From positions 1,650,501 through 1,714,500 of the forward strand of contig NZ_PREV01000026.1 in the NCBI RefSeq assembly GCF_002959965.1: a DNA stretch of 64,000 bases. The letters run 5' to 3'. Both the position numbers and the translations under genes were made by a program. The notes under the pieces are model-generated. The model saw only the letters and a program-made list of their open reading frames with translations, did not search any database and was not told where the DNA came from. Below are positions 19,693 to 28,990 of the stretch, piece after piece. This DNA is from Microbulbifer pacificus (lineage in GTDB: Bacteria; Pseudomonadota; Gammaproteobacteria; Pseudomonadales; Cellvibrionaceae). Positions within the stretch are counted from its first letter, which is position 1. Every line of letters starts with the position of its first letter.

Positions 19693-20664
19693 TCAACCGC
19701 GACCGTGAGGCGCGGCGTAATCCAGTTCCGGCCCCACCGGCACGATACCGGTGGGATTGATGTTTTTGTGGCTGGCGTAGTAGTGGGTCTTTATGTGGTG
19801 GAAATCCACGGTCTCCGCCACCCCCGGCCACTGGTACAGCTCGCGCACGTAGCCCCACAGATTCGGGTAGTCCGCCAGCCGCTGCTTGTTGCACTTGAAG
19901 TGGCCGTGGTACACGGCGTCGAACCGGATCAGTGTAGTAAACAGCCGCCAGTCCGCCTCGGTGATGCGCGCACCGGTGAGGTACCGATTGTCGCCCAGCC
20001 TGTGCTCGAGTTTCTCCAGCGTCTCGAACAGGCGGTGGTAGGCAGCCTCGTACGCCTGCCGGCTGGTAGCGAAGCCCGCGCGGTACACGCCGTTGTTGAC
20101 GTTTTGATAGACGAGATCATTGGTCGCGTCGATATCACCGCGCAGATCCTGTGGATAAAAGTCCTGCTCGTCGCCGGTGAGTCCGTCGAACGCCGAGTTG
20201 AACATGCGGATGATCTCCGCCGACTCGTTGTTGACGATGCACTCGCGCTGCTTGTCCCACAGTACCGGAACCGTGACACGGCCGCTGTAGTCGGAGCGGT
20301 AACGGGTATAGATCTGGTGCAGAAATTCCCCACCGTAGAGATCGTCGCCGCTGCTGCCCTCGTCCGTATCGAAGGTCCAGCCGTGCTCCAGCATGTACGG
20401 GCTCACCACCGACACGCCGATATACGCTTCGAGTTTTTTCAGCTTGCGGAAAATCAGCGTGCGGTGCGCCCAGGGGCAAGCGAGAGAAACATACAGATGG
20501 TAGCGGTCTTTCTCCGCGGGAAAGCCACCCTCGCCACTGGGGCCGGCGGCGCCATCGGCGGTGATCCAGTTGCGCAGCTGTGCCGCCTCGCGCTCGAATT
20601 CACCGCCACTTTTGTCGGTATCGTACCAACGGTCTTTCCATTGGCCATTGACCAGTAATCCCAT
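19693..20664 (-). CDS. yqjG: Glutathionyl-hydroquinone reductase YqjG
   Basis: Xi-class glutathione transferase that reduces glutathionyl-hydroquinones to hydroquinones, 323 aa (E. coli YqjG 328). The catalytic motif is LACPWAHRT with Cys63, equivalent to Cys63 in E. coli. The family-specific GHFKCNKQRLADYPNL, then YYASHKNINPTGIVPVGP near the C-terminus, are present. It sits between a DoxX gene (12 nt upstream) and gstA; the yqjF(DoxX)-yqjG order is the same as in E. coli. Start ATG at 20664. Confidence 0.95.
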   Translation of the reverse strand: MGLLVNGQWKDRWYDTDKSGGEFEREAAQLRNWITADGAAGPSGEGGFPAEKDRYHLYVSLACPWAHRTLIFRKLKKLEAYIGVSVVSPYMLEHGWTFDTDEGSSGDDLYGGEFLHQIYTRYRSDYSGRVTVPVLWDKQRECIVNNESAEIIRMFNSAFDGLTGDEQDFYPQDLRGDIDATNDLVYQNVNNGVYRAGFATSRQAYEAAYHRLFETLEKLEHRLGDNRYLTGARITEADWRLFTTLIRFDAVYHGHFKCNKQRLADYPNLWGYVRELYQWPGVAETVDFHHIKTHYYASHKNINPTGIVPVGPELDYAAPHGRG

Positions 20665-20676
20665 GGCGCGCCACCG

Positions 20677-21096
20677 TCAGTGTCGGTGTTTCGACCGCGC
20701 CATGGCGTGATCGAAACTGAACTTGCCGGCACCGGCGCAGGCCAGGATCAGGAAACCGCCGGCAATGGTGAGGTTCTTCATAAACATAATCTGCTGCACC
20801 TGATCGCCCGGTACGTTGTGGAACAGCCAGGCACTGAGCAGACAGAAGGCGGCCAATGCGAGAGCCACCCAGCGGGTGCAGAAGCCAAACAGGATGGCGA
20901 GACCACCGCCGAGTTCCAGCAGGATAACCAGCGGCAGCAGCAAGCCGGGCAGGCCGGCGGACGCCATGTATTCCTGGGTGCCGGCGTAGGCGCCGATCTT
21001 GCTGTAGCCGGCGACGATAAACATCACCGACATGAGAATACGCCCCAACAGCTTGGTGAAATCGCAAAGAACACCGTTGTGCATGTCTGAATGCAT
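20677..21096 (-). CDS. yqjF: DoxX-family membrane protein (YqjF-like)
   Basis: Small inner-membrane protein of 139 aa with four hydrophobic segments, the usual DoxX architecture. The N-terminal segment LLGRILMSVMFIVAGYSKIG (about 17-36) and the LLPLVILLELGGGLAILFG segment match the family. Its position before yqjG matches E. coli yqjF-yqjG, supporting a role linked to quinone or thiol redox. Two possible ATGs lie 12 nt apart; the first (21096) has AGGG at a fair distance. Biochemical function of DoxX proteins is poorly defined. Confidence 0.85.
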   Translation of the reverse strand: MHSDMHNGVLCDFTKLLGRILMSVMFIVAGYSKIGAYAGTQEYMASAGLPGLLLPLVILLELGGGLAILFGFCTRWVALALAAFCLLSAWLFHNVPGDQVQQIMFMKNLTIAGGFLILACAGAGKFSFDHAMARSKHRH

Positions 21097-21270
21097 GTCT
21101 CAGCCCTCGTGTTTCCAATCCGGAACGGTATTGGGTGGCAAAGTGGTTCGAGTGACAACGCTGATCAGTGTAGTTCGGGTTTTCGCGAATAAAACCGCAT
21201 ATTTTCGCTGGGATTGGTCGGATTTTTCGATCCGTTTCGACGGCGTCCCCGCCATCGATGCGCCGGTGGC

Positions 21271-22284
21271 CTATGCCAGCGCGGAAGAGGAGAGAATCTG
21301 ATCCATCACCCAGGAGGCCTTGTGCGCCTCACGCCCCGGAGACGGGTGTTCTCCCTCTCCGCGCAGATGCCGGACCATGCTTTCGATGTGGAAATACTGG
21401 ATGTTCTCCGGATGGTCTATTTCCGAAACCTCGGCACCCGCGGCGCTCTCCAGCACAAACGGGCTGTCGCCGAAAATCGAAAACCGGATACGCCCGTCAC
21501 TGCCGTCGATCACAACCTCATCGCTCCTCTCACTGGCGCCGAAATTCCAGAAACCGGAGCCCGTCACACCGTTTTCAAACAGCCAGCAGGCTGCCACCGC
21601 ATCCTCCGCCGGGTACAGCCCCTGCTGATTGACGGCCACACCGCTGGCGCGGGTGATGTCGCCCAACAGATAGATGAACAGATCCAGACCGTGACAGGCG
21701 AGATCCACAAAGTGGCCTCCGCCAGAGACGGCGGGATCGGTGTGCCAGTCGTATTCCTCTGACAGGTCGCGGGGCGAGGGCGGGCGGGTGAAGCGCCAGC
21801 TGATATGCCGGAGCGCACCGATGCGGCCGGCCTCCAGCCACGCCCTGATTTTCAGAAAGCGCGGCAGGGAGCGGCGATAGTAGGCGACGAACAGCTCGCC
21901 GGCGCTCGCCTCGAAGGCCGCCAGAATGTCCTGACACTCGCGGTGGTTGAGCGCCATGGGTTTCTCGATACAGCAGTGCTTGTTGGCGCGGGCGACCTGC
22001 AACGCGTACTCGCGATGGCTGCCGGGAGGGGTGGCGATATAGACGGCGTCGACATTCGGGTCGTGAATCAGCTGTTCGGCGCTGGTGTAGGCGTTCGGCA
22101 CACCGTGGCGGCGGGCGTAATCCGCGAGCTTTTCCCGGTCCCGTCGCATCACCGCGTGCAGTGCGGAACCGGCCACCCGCTGGAACGCCGGCCCGCTTTT
22201 GACCTCGGTCACATCGCCGCAGCCGATGATGCCCCAGCGGATCGTCTCGCTCGTTATCCTTGTCTCGTCAGCTGCCACCGGCAT
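21271..22284 (-). CDS. Gfo/Idh/MocA-family oxidoreductase
   Basis: NAD(P)-dependent sugar or polyol dehydrogenase, 337 aa. An N-terminal Rossmann fold IRWGIIGCGDVTEVKSGPAF (about 15-34, GxGxxx) precedes the family motif CCIEKPMALN (about 103-112) with the catalytic-region Lys-Pro. The C-terminal alpha/beta domain has GGGHFVDLACHGLDLFIYLLG (about 192-212), where the conserved His/Asp active-site residues lie. Substrate cannot be assigned. It lies 42 nt after the LysR gene on the same strand. The ATG is almost touching GGGGAG, an unusually short spacing. Confidence 0.88.
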   Translation of the reverse strand: MPVAADETRITSETIRWGIIGCGDVTEVKSGPAFQRVAGSALHAVMRRDREKLADYARRHGVPNAYTSAEQLIHDPNVDAVYIATPPGSHREYALQVARANKHCCIEKPMALNHRECQDILAAFEASAGELFVAYYRRSLPRFLKIRAWLEAGRIGALRHISWRFTRPPSPRDLSEEYDWHTDPAVSGGGHFVDLACHGLDLFIYLLGDITRASGVAVNQQGLYPAEDAVAACWLFENGVTGSGFWNFGASERSDEVVIDGSDGRIRFSIFGDSPFVLESAAGAEVSEIDHPENIQYFHIESMVRHLRGEGEHPSPGREAHKASWVMDQILSSSALA

Positions 22285-22326
22285 CTCCCCTCTCAGTAAT
22301 TTTCGCTGAAACGTCCGCGCGGACCG

Positions 22327-23214
22327 TTACTCGAACGGCGGCAGACCGTCCCGCAACGCCTGCAGCAACAGACAGGCTGCGGGCCCGGCGCGATCCTTGT
22401 CCGCATACACCAGATACACCGCCACATCCCGCTCCCAGGGCTCCTCAGTGCGCAGCGGCAGCAGGCGATCGGATGACAGTGAATCGCGGATACGGGTCTG
22501 TGGCAGCCAGGCAAAACCCAGACCGCGCTCAATCAGTTCAATGGACGTGTGCACGTTGGTCACGGTGATGCGCTGGTCCGAGCCGAGCCAGCCGGCATCC
22601 TGACGGTTTTTCAACGCGGAATCCCGCATCACAATCTGTCGCGCCGCCTTCAGATCCTCGCGGTTCACCGGACGGCCCAGATGGTGCAGTGGATGGTCCG
22701 GGTGCGCAACGGGCACGAACTTCACCCGCGACACCGGTTCCCCCACAAACCCCTGGGGCACCCGCGCCGAGAGAATGAAATCCACTTCCTGCTGCAGCAG
22801 CAGTTCCTCACCGCCGGACAGCACCGTCTCACGGATCTCCAGGCGGGTGTGGGGAAATTCAACGGCAAAGCGCTCCACCGCATTCAACAGTGCTTCGTAG
22901 TCGAACAGGACATCTACCGCCAGGCGCAGTCGCGCTTCGGTGCCGGCGGCGAGGCTCGCGGCCACCGATTCCAGCGCCTCCGCCTCGTCCAGGAGACCGC
23001 CGGCGCGGTTCAACAGTACGCGCCCGGCGTCGGTAAGCTCCGCCTTGCGCCCGCGCACCTCCAGCAGATTGACGCCGAGACTCTCCTGCAGCTTGTGCAC
23101 CGCGTGATTGATGGAGGACTGGCTTTTGTGCACCGCATCCGCAGCCTGAGAAAAGCCCCCATGCTCCACCACCGCCTGAAACATGCGCCACTGTTCCAGT
23201 GTTACCTTGGCCAT
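22327..23214 (-). CDS. LysR-family transcriptional regulator
   Basis: Transcription factor of 295 aa. The N-terminal winged helix-turn-helix is KVTLEQWRMFQAVVEHGGFS then QAADAVHKSQSSINHAVHKL (about 3-42). A LysR substrate-binding domain follows from about residue 90. It is divergent from the pirin gene across a 140-bp gap that holds a T-N11-A dyad, the usual LysR arrangement, so pirin is its likely target. AAGGA precedes the ATG at 23214. The effector is unknown. Confidence 0.92.
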   Translation of the reverse strand: MAKVTLEQWRMFQAVVEHGGFSQAADAVHKSQSSINHAVHKLQESLGVNLLEVRGRKAELTDAGRVLLNRAGGLLDEAEALESVAASLAAGTEARLRLAVDVLFDYEALLNAVERFAVEFPHTRLEIRETVLSGGEELLLQQEVDFILSARVPQGFVGEPVSRVKFVPVAHPDHPLHHLGRPVNREDLKAARQIVMRDSALKNRQDAGWLGSDQRITVTNVHTSIELIERGLGFAWLPQTRIRDSLSSDRLLPLRTEEPWERDVAVYLVYADKDRAGPAACLLLQALRDGLPPFE

Positions 23215-23266
23215 AGACTATCCTTCGTCCGGTTTCGATTTGTAAATGGATTTCCGGTTTTAATTT

Positions 23267-23282
23267 ATCGAGCAGTTCGAAT
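23267..23282. promoter_or_regulatory. Candidate LysR-type binding site
   Basis: ATCGAGCAGTTCGAAT contains T-N11-A (23268-23280) inside an imperfect dyad ATCGA/TCGAA, in the intergenic space between the divergent lysR and pirin genes. A direct repeat TCCGGTTT lies nearby (23227 and 23252). Confidence 0.35.
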
Positions 23283-23354
23283 GTTAGCTGCGATTATTTA
23301 CCATTTTCTGGCGATTTTATCGGCCTATACTGCCGGAAATGGAGGAATAGAACC

Positions 23355-24272
23355 ATGCACAATTTCACACAGAATGGTGCGCAGAACCGCACAGACATGG
23401 CCGGCGTACGCCCCGCCGTTCGGGTGGTGGCGGGACATCCATCCGCCGATGGCGCCGGAGTGAAGATCCACCGGGTGGCGGGCTTTCAGTCCCAGGACTT
23501 CAGCCCTTTCCTGATGGTGGACGAGATCCGCTCTGAAAATCCCGACGATTACATCGCCGGCTTTCCGCCACATCCCCATCGCGGTATCGAAACACTGACC
23601 TATATGCTGAGTGGTGAGTTCGAGCACCAGGACCACCTGGGCAATCGCGGCGCCATCCGGCAGGGCGGGGCGCAGTGGATGCGCGCCGGACGCGGCATCA
23701 TCCATTCGGAAATGCCGCATCAACCCAAAGATGGCGGCGCAGTGGGCATGCACGGCTTTCAGCTGTGGATCAATATGGCGGCGAAAGACAAGCTGAGCAA
23801 ACCCGACTGGCGGGATATCCAACCGGAACAGGTGCGGGAAATCCCACTCGACGGTCATGGCTCACTGGCCCGCCTGCTCGCGGGCGAATGGCAAGTGAAC
23901 GGTGAAACCGAACGCGCACCGCTGCTGGATGCGGCCGCGCACGCTTCCGTCGCGGATATCCGTCTTGCACCTGGTGCGCAGATAAACCTGCCGCTGCCGG
24001 AGGAACACTCGGTGCTGGTGTACATCTACAGGGGCGCACTGGATAGCGGACGTGGCGTGGTCGATCGCGGCAATCTGGTGTTGTTCGGCGCCGGCGAATC
24101 ATTACAATTGCGCGCGCCTGAGAACGCGCCAGAGGCGGGCACAGGGATGCTGGTACTGCACGGAAAACCGCTCAATGAGCCGGTCGCCCACTACGGCCCC
24201 TTTGTGATGAACACCCGCGAGGAAATCGAGCAGGCCGTGCGCGACTACAATAACGGCACACTGACCGAGTAG
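23355..24272 (+). CDS. Pirin-family protein
   Basis: Bicupin of 305 aa with the pirin metal site in the N-terminal cupin. PPHPHRGIETLTYMLSGEFE gives His73 and His75, and AGRGIIHSEMP gives His117 and Glu119, the four ligands of pirin and of E. coli YhhW, a quercetin 2,3-dioxygenase. The site is complete, so dioxygenase-like activity is possible. The C-terminal cupin (about 185-280) lacks these residues, as usual. GGAGGAA lies upstream of the ATG. Regulation by the divergent LysR gene is likely. Confidence 0.93.
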   Translation: MHNFTQNGAQNRTDMAGVRPAVRVVAGHPSADGAGVKIHRVAGFQSQDFSPFLMVDEIRSENPDDYIAGFPPHPHRGIETLTYMLSGEFEHQDHLGNRGAIRQGGAQWMRAGRGIIHSEMPHQPKDGGAVGMHGFQLWINMAAKDKLSKPDWRDIQPEQVREIPLDGHGSLARLLAGEWQVNGETERAPLLDAAAHASVADIRLAPGAQINLPLPEEHSVLVYIYRGALDSGRGVVDRGNLVLFGAGESLQLRAPENAPEAGTGMLVLHGKPLNEPVAHYGPFVMNTREEIEQAVRDYNNGTLTE

Positions 24273-24294
24273 CTGCACCTTCGCCAAGCCTTTT

Positions 24295-24321
24295 TGTAGG
24301 AGCCTCTTGCAGGCTCCTACA
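24295..24321. repeat. REP-like perfect hairpin
   Basis: TGTAGGAGCCT-CTTGC-AGGCTCCTACA: 11-bp perfect arms with a 5-nt loop, 22 nt after the pirin stop. Same core as the elements at 12469-12490 and 14826-14894, but here the second arm restores full symmetry. May also act as a transcription end for pirin. Confidence 0.75.
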
Positions 24322-24364
24322 GTTATAGGTAATTCCCGCATCGCACCGGAGCCCCCGCGCTTAC

Positions 24365-25660
24365 ATGGACGTCTATTACACTTTCTGTTTTCTCGCCGCC
24401 GTATCCGTTTTTCTCGGATTCCTCAATCAATACGTATTGCGCACCCAGACCACCATCGCCATCACCGCGGGTTCGCTGGCGCTGTCGCTCATTGTTATCG
24501 GTCTCGGCAAGCTGGAAATCGTCGAGTTGCGCGACTGGGCCGATCAGTTGCTGCCGCTGATGAATCTCGAAGACCTGCTGCTGAAAGGTATGCTCGGCTT
24601 CCTGCTGTTTGCGGGCAGCCTGCACATCGACCTGCTGATGCTGCGCAATCAGAGGGTGGAAATTACTCTGCTGGCGATACTCGGCACCCTGATTTCCACC
24701 TTCGCGGTGGGTTACATGCTGCATTTTTTCTTCGGCTTCATCGGGATGCCGGTAGAGCTGGTTTACTGCCTGCTGTTCGGTGCACTGATCTCTCCCACCG
24801 ACCCCATCGCGGTGCTGGCAATCATCAAGAGCCTCAAGGCACCGGAGCAGATTTCCATTCAGGTGGAAGGGGAATCGCTGTTCAACGACGGCTTCGGCAT
24901 TGTCGTGTTTGCCGTCATCTATGCTCTGGCATTCGAAGGCACCGAACCCACACTGCCCGCCATCAGCCACCTGTTTATGGTGGAGGCGCTCGGTGGCATT
25001 GCCCTCGGCCTCGCGGTTGGCGCGTTGTTCCACTGGCTGATCTGTTCCACCAACGACCACAGCCTGGAATTGCTGCTGACCCTGGTCATTCCCACCGCGG
25101 GTTTCGCCACCGCCAATATTCTCGGCGTTTCCGGCGCGCTGGCGATGGTGGTGGCCGGCATCATCATCGGTAACTTCACCCGTGAACGCGGCTTTTCCCG
25201 GGTGAGCCAGCACGAGCTGGACAACTTCTGGGCCATCACCGAGGAATTCCTAAACGGCATTCTGTTCCTGCTGGTGGGGCTGTTCATGATCACCATCAAC
25301 TTCCAACCCATCGACTATGTGCTGATTGCTGTCGCGATCGTCATCGTACTGCTGGCACGCACCCTGGCGGTGGGAGTTCCGTTCATGCTCCTCAAGCGTC
25401 GGCGCAAGTATCACCCCTATACCGAGCGTATCCTGATCTGGGGTGGCCTGCGCGGTGGTCTGGCGCTGGCGCTGGCGATGTCGATTCCCGCCGGTTACAC
25501 GATTGCCGGCGATCACGACCTGCGCCACCTGTGGGTGGTGATGACCTACGGCGTGGTACTCTTCTCCATCGTGGTTCAGGGCTCCACCATTTCGCCGCTG
25601 ATTCGCAGAAGCCGCGAGGCGGAATTCCCGGAGGGCGACCCCGCCATACCCGCAAGCTGA
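24365..25660 (+). CDS. CPA1-type sodium/proton antiporter
   Basis: Inner-membrane cation:proton antiporter, 431 aa with about 12 membrane segments. Family motifs are GALISPTDPIAVLAIIKSLK (about 139-158) with the ion-binding TDP and the following VEGESLFNDGFGIVVF (about 168-183) with the ND pair. Both are diagnostic of the CPA1/NhaP group. It is followed after 46 nt by a CPA2-type antiporter in the same direction, probably one transcript. A role in pH or sodium homeostasis suits a marine bacterium (inference). Confidence 0.9.
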   Translation: MDVYYTFCFLAAVSVFLGFLNQYVLRTQTTIAITAGSLALSLIVIGLGKLEIVELRDWADQLLPLMNLEDLLLKGMLGFLLFAGSLHIDLLMLRNQRVEITLLAILGTLISTFAVGYMLHFFFGFIGMPVELVYCLLFGALISPTDPIAVLAIIKSLKAPEQISIQVEGESLFNDGFGIVVFAVIYALAFEGTEPTLPAISHLFMVEALGGIALGLAVGALFHWLICSTNDHSLELLLTLVIPTAGFATANILGVSGALAMVVAGIIIGNFTRERGFSRVSQHELDNFWAITEEFLNGILFLLVGLFMITINFQPIDYVLIAVAIVIVLLARTLAVGVPFMLLKRRRKYHPYTERILIWGGLRGGLALALAMSIPAGYTIAGDHDLRHLWVVMTYGVVLFSIVVQGSTISPLIRRSREAEFPEGDPAIPAS

Positions 25661-25706
25661 CCCTGCCGTGGCGGCCGTCAATAACCCATAACGCCGAACA
25701 ATCTCC

Positions 25707-27620
25707 ATGCCGCACGACAACTACCTTTTACAGGCCGTCATCTTTCTCGCCGCCGCGGTGATTTCCGTGCCGCTGGCCAAGCGCCTCGGTTTTGGCTCAG
25801 TACTCGGCTATCTGGTGGCGGGCGTGCTGATCGGCCCGCACGCCATCGGTCTCGTCGGCGACGCCAGCGACGAACTGCACTTCGCGGAGTTCGGCGTTGC
25901 GCTGATGCTGTTCCTGATTGGTCTGGAGCTGCAGCCGCGCAAGCTGTGGTCCCTGCGCGGCGCCATCTTTGGTACCGGCGGCGCCCAGGTAGTGGTGACC
26001 GCCGCCGTTATCTGTGGCCTGGCCATGGCGCTGTTTGGTCTTAACTGGCGCACCGGCACCGCCGTGGGTCTGATTCTCGCTCTGTCTTCCACCGCCATCG
26101 TGCTGCAGTCCCTGTCGGAGAAAAACCTGCTGAAGACCGAGGGCGGGCGCAATGCATTCAGTGTGTTGCTGTTTCAGGACATCGCCGTTATCCCCATTCT
26201 CGCGATACTGCCTCTGCTGGCGACGGTGGAAGTGGCCAGCGATCCCGATCACCTGCAGGGCTGGACCTACGCACTGGCGGTACTCGGGGCGATTGCCGCG
26301 CTGGTGCTGGCGGGACGCTTTCTGCTTACGCCACTGCTGCGGCTGGTGGTGGGTGCCCGCACCCGCGAACTGTTTACCGCCTGCTCGCTGCTGATCGTCC
26401 TGGGCGCCGCCGCGATCATGGCCTGGCTTAATCTGTCTCCGGCACTCGGCACCTTTATCGCCGGCGTGGTGCTCGCGGACAGCGAGTTCCGACACGAACT
26501 GGAAGCGGACATCGAGCCCTTCAAGGGCCTGCTTCTGGGGCTGTTCTTCCTCGCCGTCGGCGCCAACCTCGACCTGGCACTGGTCATGCAGAAGCCGTTG
26601 CTGTTACTGGGATTACTGGCGCTGCTGGTGGTGGTGAAGTTCGCGGCACTGTTCGCGCTGGCGCGGGTGCGCGGCATGGCGCGGGGTGAGGACTGGTTGT
26701 TTGCGGTTTCCCTGGCGCAGGCGGGGGAATTTGGCTTCGTACTGCTCGCCTTCGCCAGCCAGAACCAGGTGCTGCCCGGCGATGTGAGCAGCCTGCTGAT
26801 TGCGCTCGTCGCCCTCTCCATGGCATTCACGCCGCTGCTGTTGCTGGCCTACGAACAGCTGATTCAGCCGCGCTATTTCACCGGCCCGCGCATACCGGAT
26901 ATCCCGGACAGTGAGCCTCAGGACGACGGCTCGCCGGTGATCATCATCGGCTACGGCCGCTACGGCCAGATATCCGGGCGCCTGTTGAACGCCTGCGGAT
27001 TCGATACCACGCTGCTTGAACACAACGCCGAGCAGCTGGAGCTGGTGCGCCGCTACGGTATCAAAGCCTATTACGGCGACGCCTCGCGGGAGGATCTGCT
27101 GCACGCCGCCGGTGCCGAGAATGCCAAAATTGCCATCCTCACCCTCAGTGACCAGGTGGCGTCGCTGGAAATCGTCAGCAGGATCCAGAAACACTTTCCT
27201 CATCTCACTATTCTGGCGCGGGCACGCAACCGCATGCACCAGTACGCGCTGATGGAAGCCGGGGTGCACCATATCTATCGCGAAACCGTGGACAGCGCAC
27301 TGGACATCGGTGCCGGCGCCCTGCGGGTGATGGGCTGGTCCAAACACCGCGCCGCGCGTGCCGCGCGCAAATTCAAACAGCACGACCAGCGCATGCTGGA
27401 ATCCCTGTTTCCCTACTGGCGCGACGAATCCCAACACGTGGCGCAGACCAAAATCTATCGCGAGCAGCTGCTGCAGGCCCTGCGCGAAGACCGCCGCGAT
27501 CCCGACCTGCACCTGGATCACCACTGGGACAACAGGCGCGCAAACGCCGCAAAGGAAAAGCAAAACAAGAGCGGCAAAAAAGGTCAGGAGAAAACATCGG
27601 TTATCCGGCCGGGGCTGTGA
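25707..27620 (+). CDS. KefB/KefC-type CPA2 cation:proton antiporter
   Basis: Potassium-efflux-type antiporter of 637 aa. The N-terminal CPA2 transport domain (about 1-380) has GVALMLFLIGLELQPRKLW and LALSSTAIVLQSL. A cytoplasmic RCK/TrkA-N domain follows, starting VIIIGYGRYGQISGRLL (about 410-426) and with YGDASREDLLHAAGAENAK. The C-terminal tail is Arg/Lys-rich. In E. coli KefC this arrangement is gated by glutathione and its adducts; no KefF/KefG-type ancillary gene is adjacent here. It ends a two-gene unit with the CPA1 antiporter, convergent with the cytochrome gene. Confidence 0.92.
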   Translation: MPHDNYLLQAVIFLAAAVISVPLAKRLGFGSVLGYLVAGVLIGPHAIGLVGDASDELHFAEFGVALMLFLIGLELQPRKLWSLRGAIFGTGGAQVVVTAAVICGLAMALFGLNWRTGTAVGLILALSSTAIVLQSLSEKNLLKTEGGRNAFSVLLFQDIAVIPILAILPLLATVEVASDPDHLQGWTYALAVLGAIAALVLAGRFLLTPLLRLVVGARTRELFTACSLLIVLGAAAIMAWLNLSPALGTFIAGVVLADSEFRHELEADIEPFKGLLLGLFFLAVGANLDLALVMQKPLLLLGLLALLVVVKFAALFALARVRGMARGEDWLFAVSLAQAGEFGFVLLAFASQNQVLPGDVSSLLIALVALSMAFTPLLLLAYEQLIQPRYFTGPRIPDIPDSEPQDDGSPVIIIGYGRYGQISGRLLNACGFDTTLLEHNAEQLELVRRYGIKAYYGDASREDLLHAAGAENAKIAILTLSDQVASLEIVSRIQKHFPHLTILARARNRMHQYALMEAGVHHIYRETVDSALDIGAGALRVMGWSKHRAARAARKFKQHDQRMLESLFPYWRDESQHVAQTKIYREQLLQALREDRRDPDLHLDHHWDNRRANAAKEKQNKSGKKGQEKTSVIRPGL

Positions 27621-27670
27621 GTTCCGGCCGCGATCTCCGGTGCTCATAAACACGCCGCGCTGACTGTCGG

Positions 27671-28990
27671 TCAGCTTTCGGAATCACCGCGCTCTTTTGC
27701 CGGGGTCGCAAACTGGCGGCGCAAATACTCCAGCAGCTTTTTAAGTTCGTCTTCGTTCAAGGTGCCGGCGAAGCCCGGCATCATTTTTTCTTTTCCATTG
27801 ACGGTGCGACGAACGCCCTGAAGGATGGCCTGGCGCAGATTGTGGTCGCTGCGGGCGCCCACAGTGGAGTTGTGCACAAGTGAGGGGTAATAGCCATCCC
27901 GGCTGCCGGTACCATCCACGGCGTGGCAGCTGGCACAGAGCCCGAGATACAGGCGCGCACCGTCGGAGCGGAGATTCGGGTCGCGGTCTGCCGCGATCGG
28001 ATTGCCGCGCTTGATGACCACATCGGTAGCCGGCGATCCCAATTGCTGGCGCGGATACCTGGCGCCGCTGTCAATGGCAGGAATACTGCGCAAATAGGTG
28101 ACCACGGCGGCGATATCGCGGTCGGTCATCTTCGCGAAGCTGTTTTCCACGGCTTCCGCCATGGGGCCACCGGCCTGGGCGAGGCGGTTCACATGGCCTG
28201 TTTTCAGGTATCGGGTGAGTTCCTCCTGGCTCCACAAACCAATACCACTGACACGGTCGGGAGTGATGTTGTAGGCCTGCCATCCATCCAGAACCGGGCC
28301 GCCCGCGAGAAAGCCTTTTTCGGTTTCGTTGTAGGCTTTTTCCTGGAAAGCGAGGCCTCGCGGTGTATGACACTCGCCGCAGTGGGCGAGCCCCTGCACC
28401 AGATAGGCGCCGCGATTCCACTCTTCGCTCTGCTCGGGATCCGCTGCAAAGGGCTCGTCCGGCGCAAACAGAAAATTCCAGACTTTCAGTGGCCAGCGCG
28501 CGTTGAGCGGCCTGGGTATCTTATTGGCAGGCGGCGTTTCGTGTACCGGCGCGACCCCAAACAGGAAGTAGGCGTAGAGGGCGCGGATGTCCTCGTCGGT
28601 GATTCTGGCGTAGGACTCATACGGCATTGCCGGGTAGAGGTTGCGCCCGTCCCTGCCAATCCCCCGGCGCAGGGCGCGATCAAACTCTTCCAGGCTCCAG
28701 GCGCCGATTCCGGTGTTGATATCCGGTGTGATGTTGCTGGTATAGAGCGTGCCCAGCATGGGAATTTCCATGGGGCGCCCGCCGGCGTACGGAGCGCCCT
28801 CGGGCAGGGTATGGCAGGCCTTGCAGTCACCCACGATGGCGAGATAACGGCCTTTTTCGATCAGCTCCGGGCGATTCAGCTCCCGGTTGACCTCCTCTTC
28901 CGCCGCCTGATCCCAGATTTCCTGCGCATGTATTCCTGCGCATGGCGTGAACAAAGCCAGAAGTACAGCGAAGGCAGTGTGCCGTCTCAT
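27671..28990 (-). CDS. Triheme cytochrome c subunit of a membrane dehydrogenase
   Basis: Electron-transfer subunit of a gluconate/alcohol-dehydrogenase-type complex, 439 aa. An N-terminal signal peptide (about 1-22) is followed by three CxxCH heme sites: CKACH at 56-60, CGECH near 205 and CASCH near 354. The spacing matches the three cytochrome c domains of the gluconate 2-dehydrogenase cytochrome subunit. It passes electrons from the flavoprotein to quinone at the periplasmic face. Its start overlaps the GMC stop (ATGA) with GGAGG adjacent. The C-terminal domain retains a Met-containing MMPGF loop that could be the distal ligand. Confidence 0.92.
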   Translation of the reverse strand: MRRHTAFAVLLALFTPCAGIHAQEIWDQAAEEEVNRELNRPELIEKGRYLAIVGDCKACHTLPEGAPYAGGRPMEIPMLGTLYTSNITPDINTGIGAWSLEEFDRALRRGIGRDGRNLYPAMPYESYARITDEDIRALYAYFLFGVAPVHETPPANKIPRPLNARWPLKVWNFLFAPDEPFAADPEQSEEWNRGAYLVQGLAHCGECHTPRGLAFQEKAYNETEKGFLAGGPVLDGWQAYNITPDRVSGIGLWSQEELTRYLKTGHVNRLAQAGGPMAEAVENSFAKMTDRDIAAVVTYLRSIPAIDSGARYPRQQLGSPATDVVIKRGNPIAADRDPNLRSDGARLYLGLCASCHAVDGTGSRDGYYPSLVHNSTVGARSDHNLRQAILQGVRRTVNGKEKMMPGFAGTLNEDELKKLLEYLRRQFATPAKERGDSES

